Origin: Ostrinia nubilalis
Taxonomy: Eukaryota > Arthropoda > Insecta > Lepidoptera > Crambidae
Direction of reading: 5' to 3'
Assembly (NCBI RefSeq): GCF_963855985.1
Contig: NC_087110.1
Location: forward strand, 5,881,001-5,945,000
DNA: 64,000 nucleotides
Shown: in pieces, positions 33,115-43,925 of the stretch
Numbering within the stretch: position 1 is the first letter of the stretch
Layout: every line of letters begins with the position of its first letter
Notes under the pieces: generated by a model
Database searches by the model: none
What the model was told of the DNA's origin: nothing
The model's input: only the letters and a program-made list of their open reading frames with translations
Translations under genes and position numbers: made by a program

Positions 33115-33607
33115 TAATCTATATTCTAATCGAGTGACTTATAATGATTAAAGTCTCTACGATAAGTAGGTAAGTACGTCAGCATAGCAATAAACGTTCA
33201 ACTTTTTCAGTCATTAAGATCAAAATCTCATACTTCTGCACCAACACAACCCATGGCCCATAAAACCAACGAATAATGTCCCAAAATTCCTGCCCTTTCA
33301 ACGGTAGCGAGAAACCGAAGGTGCCAATGGACCACCATAAGGTCACTTAGCAAGGTATCTCGTGGTCCAATTCACACGTGCCACAATAAGTATATCACAA
33401 CGAACTTTATGGCTTTGACTTTGGAATTAGCGGGAATTTGGAATGCAAAGTCAAAAATGTTAATTTGCACCATTTTTAAAAGAAAGTTTTTGTCCCAAAA
33501 TGCAGCTGTATATTATGTTGTTATGATGAAAACAGCTTCCACCAAAAGCTTATTTGAAACAAATGACGAGTCAGTTTTCTTCACAAATCTTTTTCGTCAC
33601 TTCAGTT
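33115..33607. other. Non-coding stretch, nothing specific seen
   Basis: No recognised gene or repeat. Confidence 0.35.
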
Positions 33608-33790
33608 CGTTTTAATTGAAAACCTGCCGTCCACTGCTGAACAAAGACAGCCCCCAAGGATTTTCACATCGACTAGTCTTGCGCTGCCCGCATCCGCATC
33701 CTGTAACCTTCATCAAATCATCAGTCCACCAAGTGGGAAGCCTGCCTACACGTTTTTCAGTCCGTGAACTTGAGTATTCGTATGATGCCA
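33608..33790 (-). mobile_element. 5'-truncated, diverged RTE LINE tail
   Basis: The minus strand contains GSVGRLPTWWTDDLMKV-like codons and the GTCCACTGCTGAACAAAG 3' end. TTCAGT occurs on both sides (about 33601 and 33758) and may be a partial duplication. Confidence 0.7.
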
Positions 33791-33814
33791 TGATTTGCAA
33801 TCTGTTGCTGTACC

Positions 33815-33837
33815 TTAATAAATAAATAAATAAATAA
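33815..33837. repeat. AAAT tetranucleotide microsatellite
   Basis: About five AAAT units in a row. Confidence 0.8.
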
Positions 33838-33984
33838 TGGTCATTAGTTGTACGAACTGTGTGCTCAAACTACCACTCTAGTAACTATTTAAAAAGTTTA
33901 CCTACTCCTGTGAAAATTTTCTGAAGCTTTATTGGCCGACTGGTTTTTCTAAGGTCTTCTATTTACTCATTACAATCAAGTCAA

Positions 33985-34260
33985 AATCAAAATATTAATT
34001 TAGTACTTAGGTCCTTTCCAGGGCACTTGTGTGTGACTACTTGTGCACGTCCCAAATACAGGGTGTGGTTTTGTAAAGCAAAGCTTGCGCGCTTGGTGGG
34101 GGCGGTAACAATGGTTTTTTAATAATAAAGTAGTAGTTAAAATTTTATTTATATTTTTCCTGTAATTACTTTCATGTGTACTACCACCCCTGAGATGGGC
34201 GTTGTTTACAAAGCCACACCCTGTATAGCTTGCCCTACCACCACTTTGGAACAACAGTAC
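33985..34260 (-). mobile_element. LINE or SINE 3' fragment split by a MITE
   Basis: GTCCTTTCCAGGGCACTTGT and GCACGTCCCAAATA at the left, and TAGCTTGCCCTACCACCACT at the right, match a continuous stretch at 62190-62260. The MITE at 34059-34223 separates them here. Confidence 0.75.
34059..34223. mobile_element. TA-flanked MITE with CAGGGTGTGGTTTTG ends
   Basis: CAGGGTGTGGTTTTGTAAA at the left pairs with TTTACAAAGCCACACCCTG at the right. TA is on both sides (34057-34058 and 34224-34225). Confidence 0.85.
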
Positions 34261-34300
34261 TTCTAGCCATAGCCCAAATCTTATTGTTTCTGTGGGCTGA

Positions 34301-34452
34301 GTGTGAGTTTACTTCAAACGCGCTCACTAGTGACCGCGTTTATGCGCGTATGAAAATTTTAGTTTTTGAACGTTTCCTGCTAGGGGCGCTGTACAATCCG
34401 TCATACATTAATGTCATTTTTTGACGCGCTCACTAGTGAAGCTCACATTAGG
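34301..34452. mobile_element. MITE related to 14118-14308
   Basis: CGCGCTCACTAGTGA occurs near both ends in inverted orientation. The internal CTAGGGGCGCTGTACAAT word is shared, with changes, with the 14118-14308 copy. Confidence 0.6.
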
Positions 34453-34681
34453 CCCTCTGATTAATTGTTTACTGTTTCTAGGCAATTCCCTGATGAAACC
34501 TTAACCCTGCAATCTTCTAGCATCGACACCTCTCACGTTCAAGTTGTCTGACACTGACATGCGCCGGCGTCGGTTTACACAATGAACTGTGTGCGCAGTG
34601 GAACAATGGGATAGCGATGTTTATTGGGCTATTCAGGTTTTATTGAAGACTAGGTGTTGCCCGCGGCTTCGCCCGCCTTAA

Positions 34682-35111
34682 GGCCTCAGCCTCGAACTTA
34701 GCGGGCAGCGGGGCGGCCGCGGCGGCGGCGCGGGAGCGGCAGGATCTTATGCGTAAAATCAAATAGACCGGTTCTCGAAAACAGCGGCGCGGCAGCGGCG
34801 CCGGAGCGGGCAACGAGCGGGCAGCGGCGAGGGAGCGGGCAACGAGCGGGCAGCGCACTCCTTCTTTTGCCCACAATAAATCGAGCGTTAGGAATAAATT
34901 TGAATCGAAATAAAATTGTCGCCGTTGTTCAGACATTTCGTTTGCGAATAAAAACAAATATCTCGACAACACAACCCCGAACACAACACTTCGCCGCTAA
35001 AGCGCCGCGCGAGCTGCCCGCTTGTTTCGAGAACGGGTCTGCGTTGCCCGCCCCGCTCCAGCGCCGCCGCCGCTCCCGCCCCGCTGCCCGCTAAGTTCGA
35101 GGCTGAGGCCT
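34682..35111. mobile_element. GC-rich PIF/Harbinger-type MITE
   Basis: The left end GGCCTCAGCCTCGAACTTAG and the right end CTAAGTTCGAGGCTGAGGCC are perfect inverted repeats that extend to at least 33 bases (through GCGGGCAGCGGGGCG). TAA flanks both ends (34679-34681 and 35112-35114). Inside are GCGGCG runs and repeated GAGCGGGCAACGAGCGGGCA words around a 130-bp AT-rich centre. No transposase is encoded. The extreme base composition contrasts with the AT-rich surroundings. Confidence 0.85.
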
Positions 35112-35195
35112 AATGGTTGACGGGGATCGCGTGCGTGTGGCGCTTATAAGACAATAGGTGACCCGGCGAAATTCGTACCTAAGTTCATCAGAAAT

Positions 35196-35347
35196 TATCA
35201 TCATCATCATCATTTCATCCATAGGACGTCCACTGCTAAACATAGGCCTCCCCCAATGACTTCCACATCGCACGGTTGGTAGCGGCCTGTATCCAGCGTC
35301 TTCCTGCTACCTTTATCAGGGTGTCGGTCCACTTTGTGCTTTCTTTC
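35196..35347 (-). mobile_element. 5'-truncated RTE LINE insertion
   Basis: RTE 3' end with ATCATCATCATCAT tail on the minus strand. CAGAAAT is on both sides (35189-35195 and 35348-35354). Confidence 0.85.
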
Positions 35348-35729
35348 CAGAAATAATGTAGGATTCTAATGGTGTAAGATATTTTCACATCGGTTTCGGA
35401 GCCTATTCAATACAAACAAACAATTAAATATCTCCTCTTTATAATATTAGTAAGTAGATGAGTTTCATATGGTCAATATGAGAATGATTGTTTTTCCACA
35501 CAAACTTTCAACCTTTTTTCATAGTATGATTTTCGAGTTGAAAACTATCCGATGATGTTTCCAGAGTTGGGAACTACATATCTTCATACCAAAGTTTACT
35601 TTAAGCTAAAAAAGTTAACAGAACAGAACAGACAGCGAGTAATACCGCACTAATACTTTCGCGTTCATGAAAATCTTTGCAATACATGATAGCCTTTTGC
35701 CCATATTCAAATGTGTCTAATTAACACTA

Positions 35730-35871
35730 AGGGCTTGTACACAACACTGCGAATTGGCGCGATGCAAATTAGCAAACGCAATGCAAAAAACTGTGACACA
35801 AATTGTTATTGGGTGGGAGTTAGTAGTTTTTTAAGATGCGACGTCGCATCACAGTTTTGGGTACAAGCCCT
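35730..35871. mobile_element. MITE with AGGGCTTGTAC ends
   Basis: AGGGCTTGTACACAACACTG at the left pairs with ACAGTTTTGGGTACAAGCCCT at the right. Near the right end is a perfect palindrome, GATGCGACGTCGCATC. No target duplication could be defined. Confidence 0.65.
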
Positions 35872-36111
35872 ATGGTGCTTAATACTTTGTTTACAAAATT
35901 GCCAACTTTCTAAGCTTAACTATTTCACACCATCGTTGTCAAGTTACACCGTCTATTTTGACAAGTCCCGATTAACGGTTTAGATCTTACCCACAAGTAA
36001 GGCTTGGGCAATAATATCGGTTTTATGCATGGGCGCTCATTAAACCGCATGTTAATTGCTAACACCGTAAAACATGCGATTAGTGCTGCCCAGTGCCAAG
36101 TGGTTCATAGT

Positions 36112-36205
36112 TTATCGATGATATAATCAAACATTAATGTGGTCTATCGATAAAACCTGTTGTTTGGATCTGATGCCGTCCACTGCTGGATAAAGCCTCC
36201 GCAGA
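36112..36205. other. Imperfect TATCGAT palindrome and an RTE scrap
   Basis: GTTTATCGATG and CTATCGATAAAAC form an inverted pair with a 20-base spacer (36112-36158). At 36172-36205 GATGCCGTCCACTGCTGG is a short remnant of an RTE 3' end on the minus strand. Confidence 0.4.
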
Positions 36206-36334
36206 TTTCTACAAAAACAATAACTTCAGGGTCAAAATTGATTACTTAATTATGTATTCTTTAACTGTATAATGTGCATTCTTAAATAGTCTAAATTAAT
36301 TTTAAAATTATAAATAACTTGAAAAAATCGAACT

Positions 36335-36406
36335 GCCTAAGGCGGGAATTGAACCCACGACCTTCCGCTTGCCGGGCGACTGCTCTTCCAACTGAGCTAC
36401 TTAGAC
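36335..36406 (-). pseudogene. tRNA-like sequence, probably a SINE head or tRNA pseudogene
   Basis: On the minus strand a 7-bp acceptor (GTCTAAG / CTTAGGC), a D arm with box A (TAGCTCAGTTGG) and a T arm with box B (GGTTCAATTCC) fold well. The anticodon loop CCGGCAA would give GGC (Ala), but position 33 is C instead of U, and the first pair of the anticodon stem is mismatched. The flank GGCAGTT...TTTTTCAAGTT also occurs at 53835-53870, so this is a repeated sequence and unlikely a working tRNA gene. Confidence 0.6.
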
Positions 36407-36419
36407 GCTGGATGAACCC

Positions 36420-37332
36420 GTCGAAATTTTCAAGTGTAATACGCTGTTACAGCCAGCGTTTGTTTCATCAATGTTAAGTTAAGTTAAGTTAGTCTAAATT
36501 AGTATAAAAATACATGAATACATAAGTGCTTGTGCACACTAATATTGGCAGCTCAAGTCAACGTAGGTACCTACATAACTTGATTTACACCAAAGCAATT
36601 AACCAAGCCTGTGATTCGTTGAATATTAACTTGGATCGGTCACAAGTTCAAGTCTATGCAAGAAACAAGTCTTTAGCATCCTATATTCATTTTTTGTAAA
36701 ACATTATTTCTTAACATTTAAGATACAAAACGCGAATTTAATGCCATTTCATTATACTAATCGATAAACAATCGTTAGTGGCACATCACTATCACGCAAG
36801 TGGCGAGTTTTGAGGCCGTTTGCATCGCCATCCAATATTTATGATCTCTTCCATAGAATACTAAGGTTTGTTTGGTATCTGAACATGCAGCTTGCTATTT
36901 TTCTTACTTTAGAATGTTACGGAAAGTTATTTTGTTTAGCACTCAAGTAGTCAGAAATTTAAAAGACGAACTTTGAATGTGCTTAGATATTTAAAGAAGA
37001 ACCTTCTTCTATACCTAACATACGAGTATTTTGTATAATCGCACATGTTGCTTTTTTTTTTTCAAATAAGACCAATTACTTATAATTGCTAAAGATGTAA
37101 TTTTGTGCTAAAGTATGCTACACACTTTCATAGTGGTCAATGCCCAAACGATACGATTCTCATTTATTTTTCGTTTTACAAAGTTGTAGAATCGTAGCCC
37201 CTTTCACCGCCATTCCTTACCTGAAGATCGATTGAATTCGGTTTTTTAGCACAAGGGACGGCGTGGCACATTGGACTATACTCTTACACATACCATATTG
37301 CTCTTAAAAGTGCCATTATGTTGCGACAACAA
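36420..37332. other. Non-coding stretch
   Basis: A GTTAAGTTAAGTTAAGTT pentamer run at 36473-36490. Otherwise nothing recognised. Confidence 0.4.
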
Positions 37333-37483
37333 CAGGGTGCAATTGAAATCGGTGGCATCCTTTCAAAATTAGACTCTAGTACTCATGATACGTAGTTAGT
37401 ACATTCCCAAAATATGACACAAATCCAATGAGTCTCATTAGTAGAGTCTTACTTTAAAAGGATGCTATTCCAATTTCACCCTG
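37333..37483. mobile_element. MITE with CAGGGTGCAATTGAAAT ends
   Basis: CAGGGTGCAATTGAAATCGG at the left pairs with CCAATTTCACCCTG at the right, continuing through GGCATCCTTT / AAAGGATGC and AGACTCTA / TAGAGTCT. TA follows the right end; the left flank is AA. Confidence 0.75.
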
Positions 37484-38056
37484 TATATACTAAACGTAGT
37501 CTGACGTGCTATAGACTGAACATTAATGTATATTGCTCCTACCTATACCTTTAGAAACCGTATCTAAAGTATCTTATAGTGAACACGGCGTATCGTATAG
37601 ATGGGCCATCAAGTGACCCCACAGTTGGTCGTCACGGGGTCATAGCCCCGGCTAGCGATGATGGTAATGCACAATTTCATGGGCTACCCTAGACAGGGAA
37701 GCAAGGTATGGGAGGAAGCGGGAGGGGTATAACTCCCTGATTTTGAAAGCAAATTGTTTAACCAGTGCCTATTAGTCCGTTTACAGACGTAGCGAAGTCC
37801 TCTCCAAATTATTTTTTCCGAAAATTACTTGGTCTAAAGATCCGAAACAAGTACGATAGAAGAGAGCACAAACTTAACTGTCTTTATTTTATACTATCGT
37901 GTAAAATACACAAATATGTCTTGTTTTCCTACTTCAATATTCAACATCACCCTTGCACATAACATAGATCCTACTCGTAGCCTAAAAAAACTTCCAAAAT
38001 CTGTCCTGAAAACCAAAACAACTACGAATACGAACGCACTCTGGCCCTGACGAATG
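37484..38056. other. Non-coding stretch
   Basis: A small hairpin (TGACCCC...GGGGTCA, 37615-37642) is the only structure noted. Confidence 0.35.
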
Positions 38057-38301
38057 GAGTGGGAATTTTGTCTGTCACAGAAAAACCTTATCGGGATGCG
38101 CGCGATAAGGTTTTTCTGTGACAGACAAAATTCCACTTTCCATGTTTAAACAACTGGGATAAAAACTATCCTATGTCCTTTCCCGGGACTCAAACTATCT
38201 CTATGCCAAGTTTCATCAAAATCGCTTCAGTGGTTTAGGCGTGAAAGCGTGACAGACAGACAGACAGAGTTACTTTCGCATTAATAATATTATAGTATAG
38301 A
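38057..38301 (-). mobile_element. Helitron copy whose 3' end became a palindrome
   Basis: The right part is the standard family body, ending at the 5' start TCTATACTATAATATTATTAA on the minus strand. At the left, instead of hairpin plus CTAG, the block GGAATTTTGTCTGTCACAGA to CCTTATCG is followed after about 9 bases by its exact reverse complement (38062-38137). This is an inverted duplication of some 33 bp. Confidence 0.75.
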
Positions 38302-40494
38302 TTTGGTCTCTTAATTTATCGTCGAATAATCGTCACCTATATCGGAATGTAATATTCCTTCTAAAGGAACTTTTGGCTCTTTAACCCTTCAGTTAAAAGC
38401 TAGATCCTGTGCCTTGGTCCACCCTGACGTATGCGTCGTCACGGCGCACCGCTACCTCCAGCATAAGTGCGTAATTCAAACTCAAAACACTGTCGGCTGA
38501 CGTTGCCAATGCGCCCGTAATGACTTGCCTTGTAAGTAACTACTTGTAACCTTATATAGGGAGCAAGAAATATAAAATCTGTATTACTCAACAGCCTAAA
38601 CCACTCTACAGATTGAGCTTATGCATCCGAATAAAAAGGTTTTCCGAGATAAGTTAAAAACGAGAGTTTAAAGTTTAACGCCAAGGAAGCTGTTAAGGGA
38701 TGATCTCTCAAAGACATTCTAGACACTGATAAAACTGAAAACGAAAGTTCATATCACTTGAAACGCGATTATTTTCTGAAACTTAATAATTTTCTAATTT
38801 CCGAACAGTTTTGGGTTATGATTCGCAATGTAGTTTAAAGTTTTTCACTTCGTTCTTTTTTCATCAGAAAAATAAGGATTTTTATTTTAGATTTTCTAAC
38901 GGGACTCTGTACGGGAGATAGTTAATTATAAAAAAACATAACCCTCCTTCTGGCGCAGTCGGGTAAAAACATAAATTATTATGGTCCATTTTAAATTAAT
39001 ATGAAAGAAATGTTGTTAAATTGCATGGTGCATAATAAATAAAAACTAATTATTGATTTCTTTAGATACATTTTTTATTCATTCTCATTAATGTAAGTAA
39101 ATAAACAAGTAATTAAGAGTGAAATGAGTGCAGTCAATAATCACCTCTGGTCTGGAAGTCCATTACTCATTGTAATTACTATAACGGTAGTATAACAATT
39201 TAAATAATGATTGAGTCTTAGTTGAGAAGCTTCACAACTTTAGAGAACTATAACATAACTTTACTTATAGGACTTATAGGACAAAGAAACAAACAATTAT
39301 TAATATCGTAAAGTCAGTGAAAATTAATTTTAAATTATATATTCAAAAAATATTAGCGATTTAAGAGTTTCATAACTTTTAAGATAAAATTAAGTTGAAA
39401 TCTGTGTTTCAGGATTGAAATACGAAAAGCTTTATTCCATTTAAGGGCTGATTTTTGAATATCTTTTAACCGAAGTATAAAATTAACATTTTGACATGTT
39501 GAAACATCTTCCCTTAGTTACTTTTAAATTCACGCATAAAATTAAAAAGATTAATTACTTTTAAGATAGTAGATTTTGGAAAGATAAATTACACTTATGT
39601 AATTGCTAATTAACATTCCATTGAGATCTTGAAATAAATAACATTTACTTTTTGAGCGTTTCAACAACCTTTAGCATGTAAATGTCACAAAGTAAAAGTA
39701 AATCCACATTAATTGATTTACACAATGTCTCTCTTTAATTACAATCGAATATCTGTTGTAATTATACCAAACATAAGATCCAAAATGCAAAAACATCGTC
39801 AGTATTTGAGATTTGGGCTAACATTTATCCAGAAACATCAAACAAGCGCTTGTAAAAGGTGTCGGGACGTCGTCTTTGTGATAACCAATTTGAAAGAGCT
39901 CTATCTCAGCACAAAAATATTTCTTTTCGAGTTCTTTTTATACTGGTTATAGTTTACAACCAGTTAAAGAAGAACCTACTAATACTAAAACTTGTAAAGC
40001 CACGCAGATCTTTGTAAAATAGCCGCTCTTGACGGGTCCATACTACAGGGATGGTTTTAGAGCAAATCTTTCGATACAGTAGATCAAGTTAAACTGGTCC
40101 TTTCTATTGTTTACACTGTCCCATGGAAGACTAATGTGTAAACAGATAGGGTCATCTCGAGTGCATTTAAATCATACTGCAGTATAACGAAAGTAGAGAT
40201 AGTAGTGTCACTTTAGTATATTATACGAGTTCCCCGTACTAGCGTTTTTTAGAGTCGGCAAGTTAAAATTTTTCATCATTTTTGGATCATAATACAAGGT
40301 AATTAAGATACAATTCTTTAAAATGTCGAAATTCATCGTTCTTAACTTAGGTAGAGTCGAGTTGATTACATAATATTTTTTTAGTACAACGTTGAAATAG
40401 GTTGAAATATGCAATTTATGAATGGAACAAAGTTCTTACTAAATACTCTCTGGAGTATAATGTGTAAATGACTCAACTCTCCAAAATCGATTTA
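38302..40494. other. Non-coding stretch with one weak repeat match
   Basis: At 38890-38970 CGGGACTCTGTACGGGA and ACCCTCCTTCTGGCGCAGTCG (reverse sense) resemble a common lepidopteran repeat. No gene seen elsewhere. Confidence 0.35.
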
Positions 40495-40610
40495 CGCCCG
40501 TTTTCACCATCAATCCCTAATTTTTAAGTGACTCCTATGGTAACACACAACAGGAATTTTGTTTTCATAGAGATCACTTAAAAATTAGGAATTGATGGTG
40601 AAAACAGGCA
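40495..40610. mobile_element. Small MITE with TTA duplication
   Basis: CGCCCGTTTTCACCATCAAT at the left pairs with ATTGATGGTGAAAACAGGCA at the right, continuing through CCCTAATTTTTAAGTGA. TTA lies on both sides (40492-40494 and 40611-40613), consistent with a Harbinger-type target. Confidence 0.75.
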
Positions 40611-40932
40611 TTAATCTCCTAAAATTATTTCCTGTCATTGACCTTAAAATATTGAAATTCAACCATACAAAAAGCTAAATCAAAGCTTGAAATTGAATCA
40701 AGTTATGAGCTTCTTTCTAAGACGTATACTGTACCTACTTACATTATAGGAAAGGTGAGATATGAGTGGTATCTCCGAGATTGGGACGAGTGGACAGACG
40801 GCTGACACTCTTACTTTTATAAGTGAAACGATTTATTTTCCTGTTACTAATGTGTTTGTATCACCACTTACTGTATTTTGATATGATAAAATAGAGTAAT
40901 CTATTTATTTCAATCTACTTTGTAACCTTTTC

Positions 40933-41002
40933 AACCGACTTCAAAAAAGGAGGAGGTTCTCAATTCGACCCGTATGTTTTTTTTTTTTTTTTTTTTTTTC
41001 TA
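40933..41002 (+). mobile_element. AACCGACTTC-ended element, truncated at its poly-T run
   Basis: The first 48 bases equal those of 3562-3975. After about 20 T the similarity ends. Confidence 0.8.
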
Positions 41003-42033
41003 TTTTCGGTCTGTATAATAAATTAGGTACCTTTTTGTTGTTATAAATTAAAGCACTGATTTAGATAAATAGACTTTTATTTTTAACTAATATTACAAAT
41101 CATTCGACCGATAAACGATACGTCAGAGCACAGAGAGAGGAGAGACTTCTAGGGGGCGCTGCTGTTTGCGTCAGTGCTCTGTGGTTTGCGTTTTACTCCA
41201 ACACTTTTTTATTTTTCTGAAATGAACAAAAGGTTTTTTGGATTTTTAGAAATTTATCGTCACTTTTTGATGTAAAAAAAATCTCGGTGTAGTTTCAAAT
41301 AATTGTACGAATACATTATGTGCAAAACAAAATAATGTTGCATAGAACTTGTAAGTAGGTGCTGGCGACAAACACAATAATTTTCATTCAGAACAAAACA
41401 GAAAAAATACAAATAAAAACAAATGAAAGCGAGCAACATCTTAAAATAGCTAAAATTCGATTGCACAGATGCACTGGCCGAAGACAATCATTTATCGACG
41501 AAACAAAACAAAACAAAATGGCCGCTAACGGGATCGCAATAGCCGCAGTCAAAACAATCGTGCGACTGCGCACGTGCGCACAAAACGACACTGCGCGATA
41601 AATAGAATTTTAATTGTATCGTTTTGTAACTCTTTTTAAGATCAATGTCCTTTGACAATGATTTGTGGAGTTAGACCTGTTTTATGATTGTCTTTAATAG
41701 CGTTATTCTAGATGATAATTTCTGTCGCTCTCCTCGGCAGACAGAATTAATCCTCAGCACTTGCCAAAATTATTGTTGTAGGGAAAAAATATTACAAGGT
41801 TGTACGTTTTTCTTTTTAAAGTCTTATTTTCTTGACTTGAAACAAACAATATTTAACTTTTAACTTTAACTTGCTTACTTTTAAGTGCCAAATGTAAAAT
41901 TACTATTTCATTATGTACCTACACTCCAGTCTTGATGATATGGCCAGTAAGCTGAATCCTAGGCAAACTAAAATGTTTTCTTTATATTCTTTTGTTTTTG
42001 TTTCTAATAATATTATTGTTATCTATCATCATA
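41003..42033. other. Non-coding stretch with a CpG-rich patch
   Basis: The patch 41510-41605 is CpG-rich. It holds a 27-codon frame after ACAAAATGG (MAANGIAIAAVKTIVRLR and onward) ending in TAA. No homology is recognised and it may be chance. The AGGGGGCGCTGC word near 41150 is MITE-like. Confidence 0.3.
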
Positions 42034-42248
42034 CTAGCGGCCGCCCGCGACTTCGTATGCGTGGATCCCGTCTTACCCCCTTAAGGGGTGGAGTTCCGTA
42101 AAATCCTTTCTTAGCGGATGCATACGTCATAACATCTACCTGCATGCCAAATTTCAGCCCGATCCGTCCAGTGGTTTGGGCTGTGCGTTGATAGATCACT
42201 ATGTCAGTCAGTCAGTCAGTCAGTCACCTTTGAGTTATTATATTTAGA
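42034..42248 (-). mobile_element. Non-autonomous Helitron, GCGGCCGCTAG type
   Basis: The minus strand starts A|TCTAAATATAATAACTC and ends GGGCGGCCGCTAG|T. A CAGT microsatellite is near the 5' end. Confidence 0.8.
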
Positions 42249-42446
42249 TTTTTACAGCCAATCATAGCTCTACCATGAGAAAAGAACACCCATTATGGTC
42301 AATGCTTACTCGCCTGTCTTGCTATCGGCAGGTGTGGTAATACGACACCCTATTATGTCTGCTATTAGTTAAAATCATAGGTAGACTAATTGGTAATTAG
42401 TGGAGCGTAATGGATACTCGTGTATTTAACTAGTACATGTATGTAG

Positions 42447-42701
42447 TACAGTCAGCATCAAATAGTTTGTGACACCCAAAGTAGCCAAAAAGAACACATC
42501 TTTGTTACAATTGGAATAAGATTGCGATGTCAATTTTTTGGCCACTTTAAGGCTAAGTTGCACCACCTAACTTTGACCGTAACTATGACGATATCCGGTG
42601 TTTTTTGTATGGAGTTTGACAGATTTTTGACGTTTGTCAAAGTTAAAGTAAGATTGTACAACCCAGCCTGAGTGTTACGAACTATTTGACGCTGACTGCA
42701 C
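42447..42701. mobile_element. MITE with TCAGCATCAAATAG ends, itself interrupted
   Basis: ACAGTCAGCATCAAATAGTT at the left pairs with AACTATTTGACGCTGACTGC at the right. Between the halves lies the MITE 42549-42670. Confidence 0.8.
42549..42670. mobile_element. MITE with AAGGCTAAGTTGCACCA ends, nested
   Basis: AAGGCTAAGTTGCACCACCT pairs with TTGTACAACCCAGCCT, and the interior holds TTTGACAGATTTTTGACG. The same family is at 52113-52233 and, very short, at 57562-57625. Confidence 0.8.
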
Positions 42702-42796
42702 CTATTTATGTAGAGATATGATTTTTCGAGTGTAGAGTCTCCAACCTTCAGAGGAGTGGGTGCAACACGGACATTAGACATGATTTTTGATACTAC

Positions 42797-42923
42797 CTGA
42801 TACCTTAACTACGATATCGTCCGCGAATCGAAAGTGGGTGATGTACTCGCCGTTGATATTTATGCCAAATCCGTTCCAGTCCAGAAGCTTGAAGACATCT
42901 TCCAGGGCGGTGGTAAACAGTTT
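42797..42923 (-). pseudogene. RTE reverse-transcriptase fragment with FADD motif
   Basis: The minus strand reads KLFTTALEDVFKLLDWNGFG then ININGEYITHFRFADDIVVK. This is the palm segment of RTE-clade reverse transcriptase, with FADD as the two catalytic Asp. It is 42 codons without a stop. It is an internal piece with no 3' tail, unlike the other RTE remnants here. Confidence 0.85.
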
Positions 42924-43649
42924 TAACTTTTGGCTAAGCAAGATCGGATTGACTAAGCCATGGTGATTTTATTTAAATAACCAGTGATAAATAACAATCG
43001 AAAGCACATAAAAGGACCAATTTAGAACTAAGTACATAAGAATGTCAATTTAAAGGTGGTGTCTTACCTAACCTAAATAATTATGGTGTTCTTATAATCT
43101 CAAGTATAATGTAGAATATCTATTTTTTAAAGCTCAATGGGAAGGCTTTTGACGTTATGGAAAGTGATGATCAGTCAGAAATAATGTTTTTATCTTTTAA
43201 AATACATTTTCTTGATGTAAGTACGCTCTTTGCCATAGTGAATGTTTGTTAAACCCCTATACTTCTCTCATCAGAACTTTTTTCACTTTATTAATAAAAA
43301 TAAAAAAGCTTCATTTCATTAACCACTCAACAAAAGCTTGGGAAGCTGATCTTCCGTCTCCCTCGCACGGGGGCGTGGCTTCGTAAACATTTAATCACAA
43401 CAACCAGGTATTAATTGTGGGTTGCAGATAAAGAATGGCCGATTTCGGGGTTGCCACATGCATAAAATTATTGAAAAAGTCATTTGATGCGTGAGCAAGA
43501 TTAAGCAGTATCTAAAGAATTTAAAAAAATAAAATATTAGTATAGACGGAGGTATTACTTAAAAGAGAGTTTATTTTAAGCTAACCCCTCCAGCTTAGCT
43601 AGAATATGCTGTTGTGGGTTCATCACAATTTAAAAAGTCAAGCGCAGTT
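42924..43649. other. Non-coding stretch, nothing specific seen
   Basis: No recognised gene or repeat. Confidence 0.35.
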
Positions 43650-43735
43650 ACTGACGGGGATCGAAATAAGTGAGAGCGACCTTCGAATTGACCGTTCAGC
43701 ACCGACAACTTTGGGCTATTTGTCGCCTAATTTAT
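43650..43735 (-). mobile_element. tRNA-derived SINE head fragment
   Basis: Minus strand: TAGCCCAAAGTTG and TTTCGATCCCCG as degraded boxes A and B. Same family as 5705-5775. Confidence 0.45.
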
Positions 43736-43794
43736 TAATTGCTTATCTTTTATAACTAGTAGGTAATAGTAGTACCTAACACTTATTTAATGTC

Positions 43795-43925
43795 GTCCAC
43801 TGTTGGATTAAAAATAAAGGTCTTCCCCGTGGATTTCCACAATGACCGTTCCTGCGCTGTCCGTCTAGACTCTAGATGCATCCTACGACCGTCACTAAAT
43901 CTTCGATTCACCGAGTGGAAGACTT
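43795..43925 (-). mobile_element. Diverged RTE LINE tail
   Basis: GTCGTCCACTGTTGGATTAAA, TTTCCACAATGACCGTTCCT and CACCGAGTGGAAGAC keep the order of the RTE 3' end on the minus strand. Confidence 0.65.

Larger units (their letters stand above)
34650..35458 (-). mobile_element. Composite Helitron carrying two nested insertions
   Basis: On the minus strand it starts A..TCTACTTACTAATATTATAAA and ends GCGGGCAACACCTAG|T after the usual GC-rich hairpin. Its body is interrupted by a Harbinger-type MITE (34682-35111) and an RTE tail (35196-35347). Without them it would be about 220 bp, a normal size for this class. Confidence 0.75.

Noticed and set aside
34640..34984. 114-codon Ala/Arg/Pro-rich minus-strand frame
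   Set aside because: Low-complexity translation of the GC-rich MITE and its Helitron flank.
36335..36406. Functional tRNA-Ala (GGC) gene
   Set aside because: C at position 33 and a broken anticodon-stem pair, plus a repeated flank elsewhere in the window, favour a SINE head or pseudogene.
41359..41601. 80-codon plus-strand frame ending in a CpG-rich patch
   Set aside because: The lower part is AT-rich random sequence. Only the last 27 codons are unusual and they have no recognised homolog.
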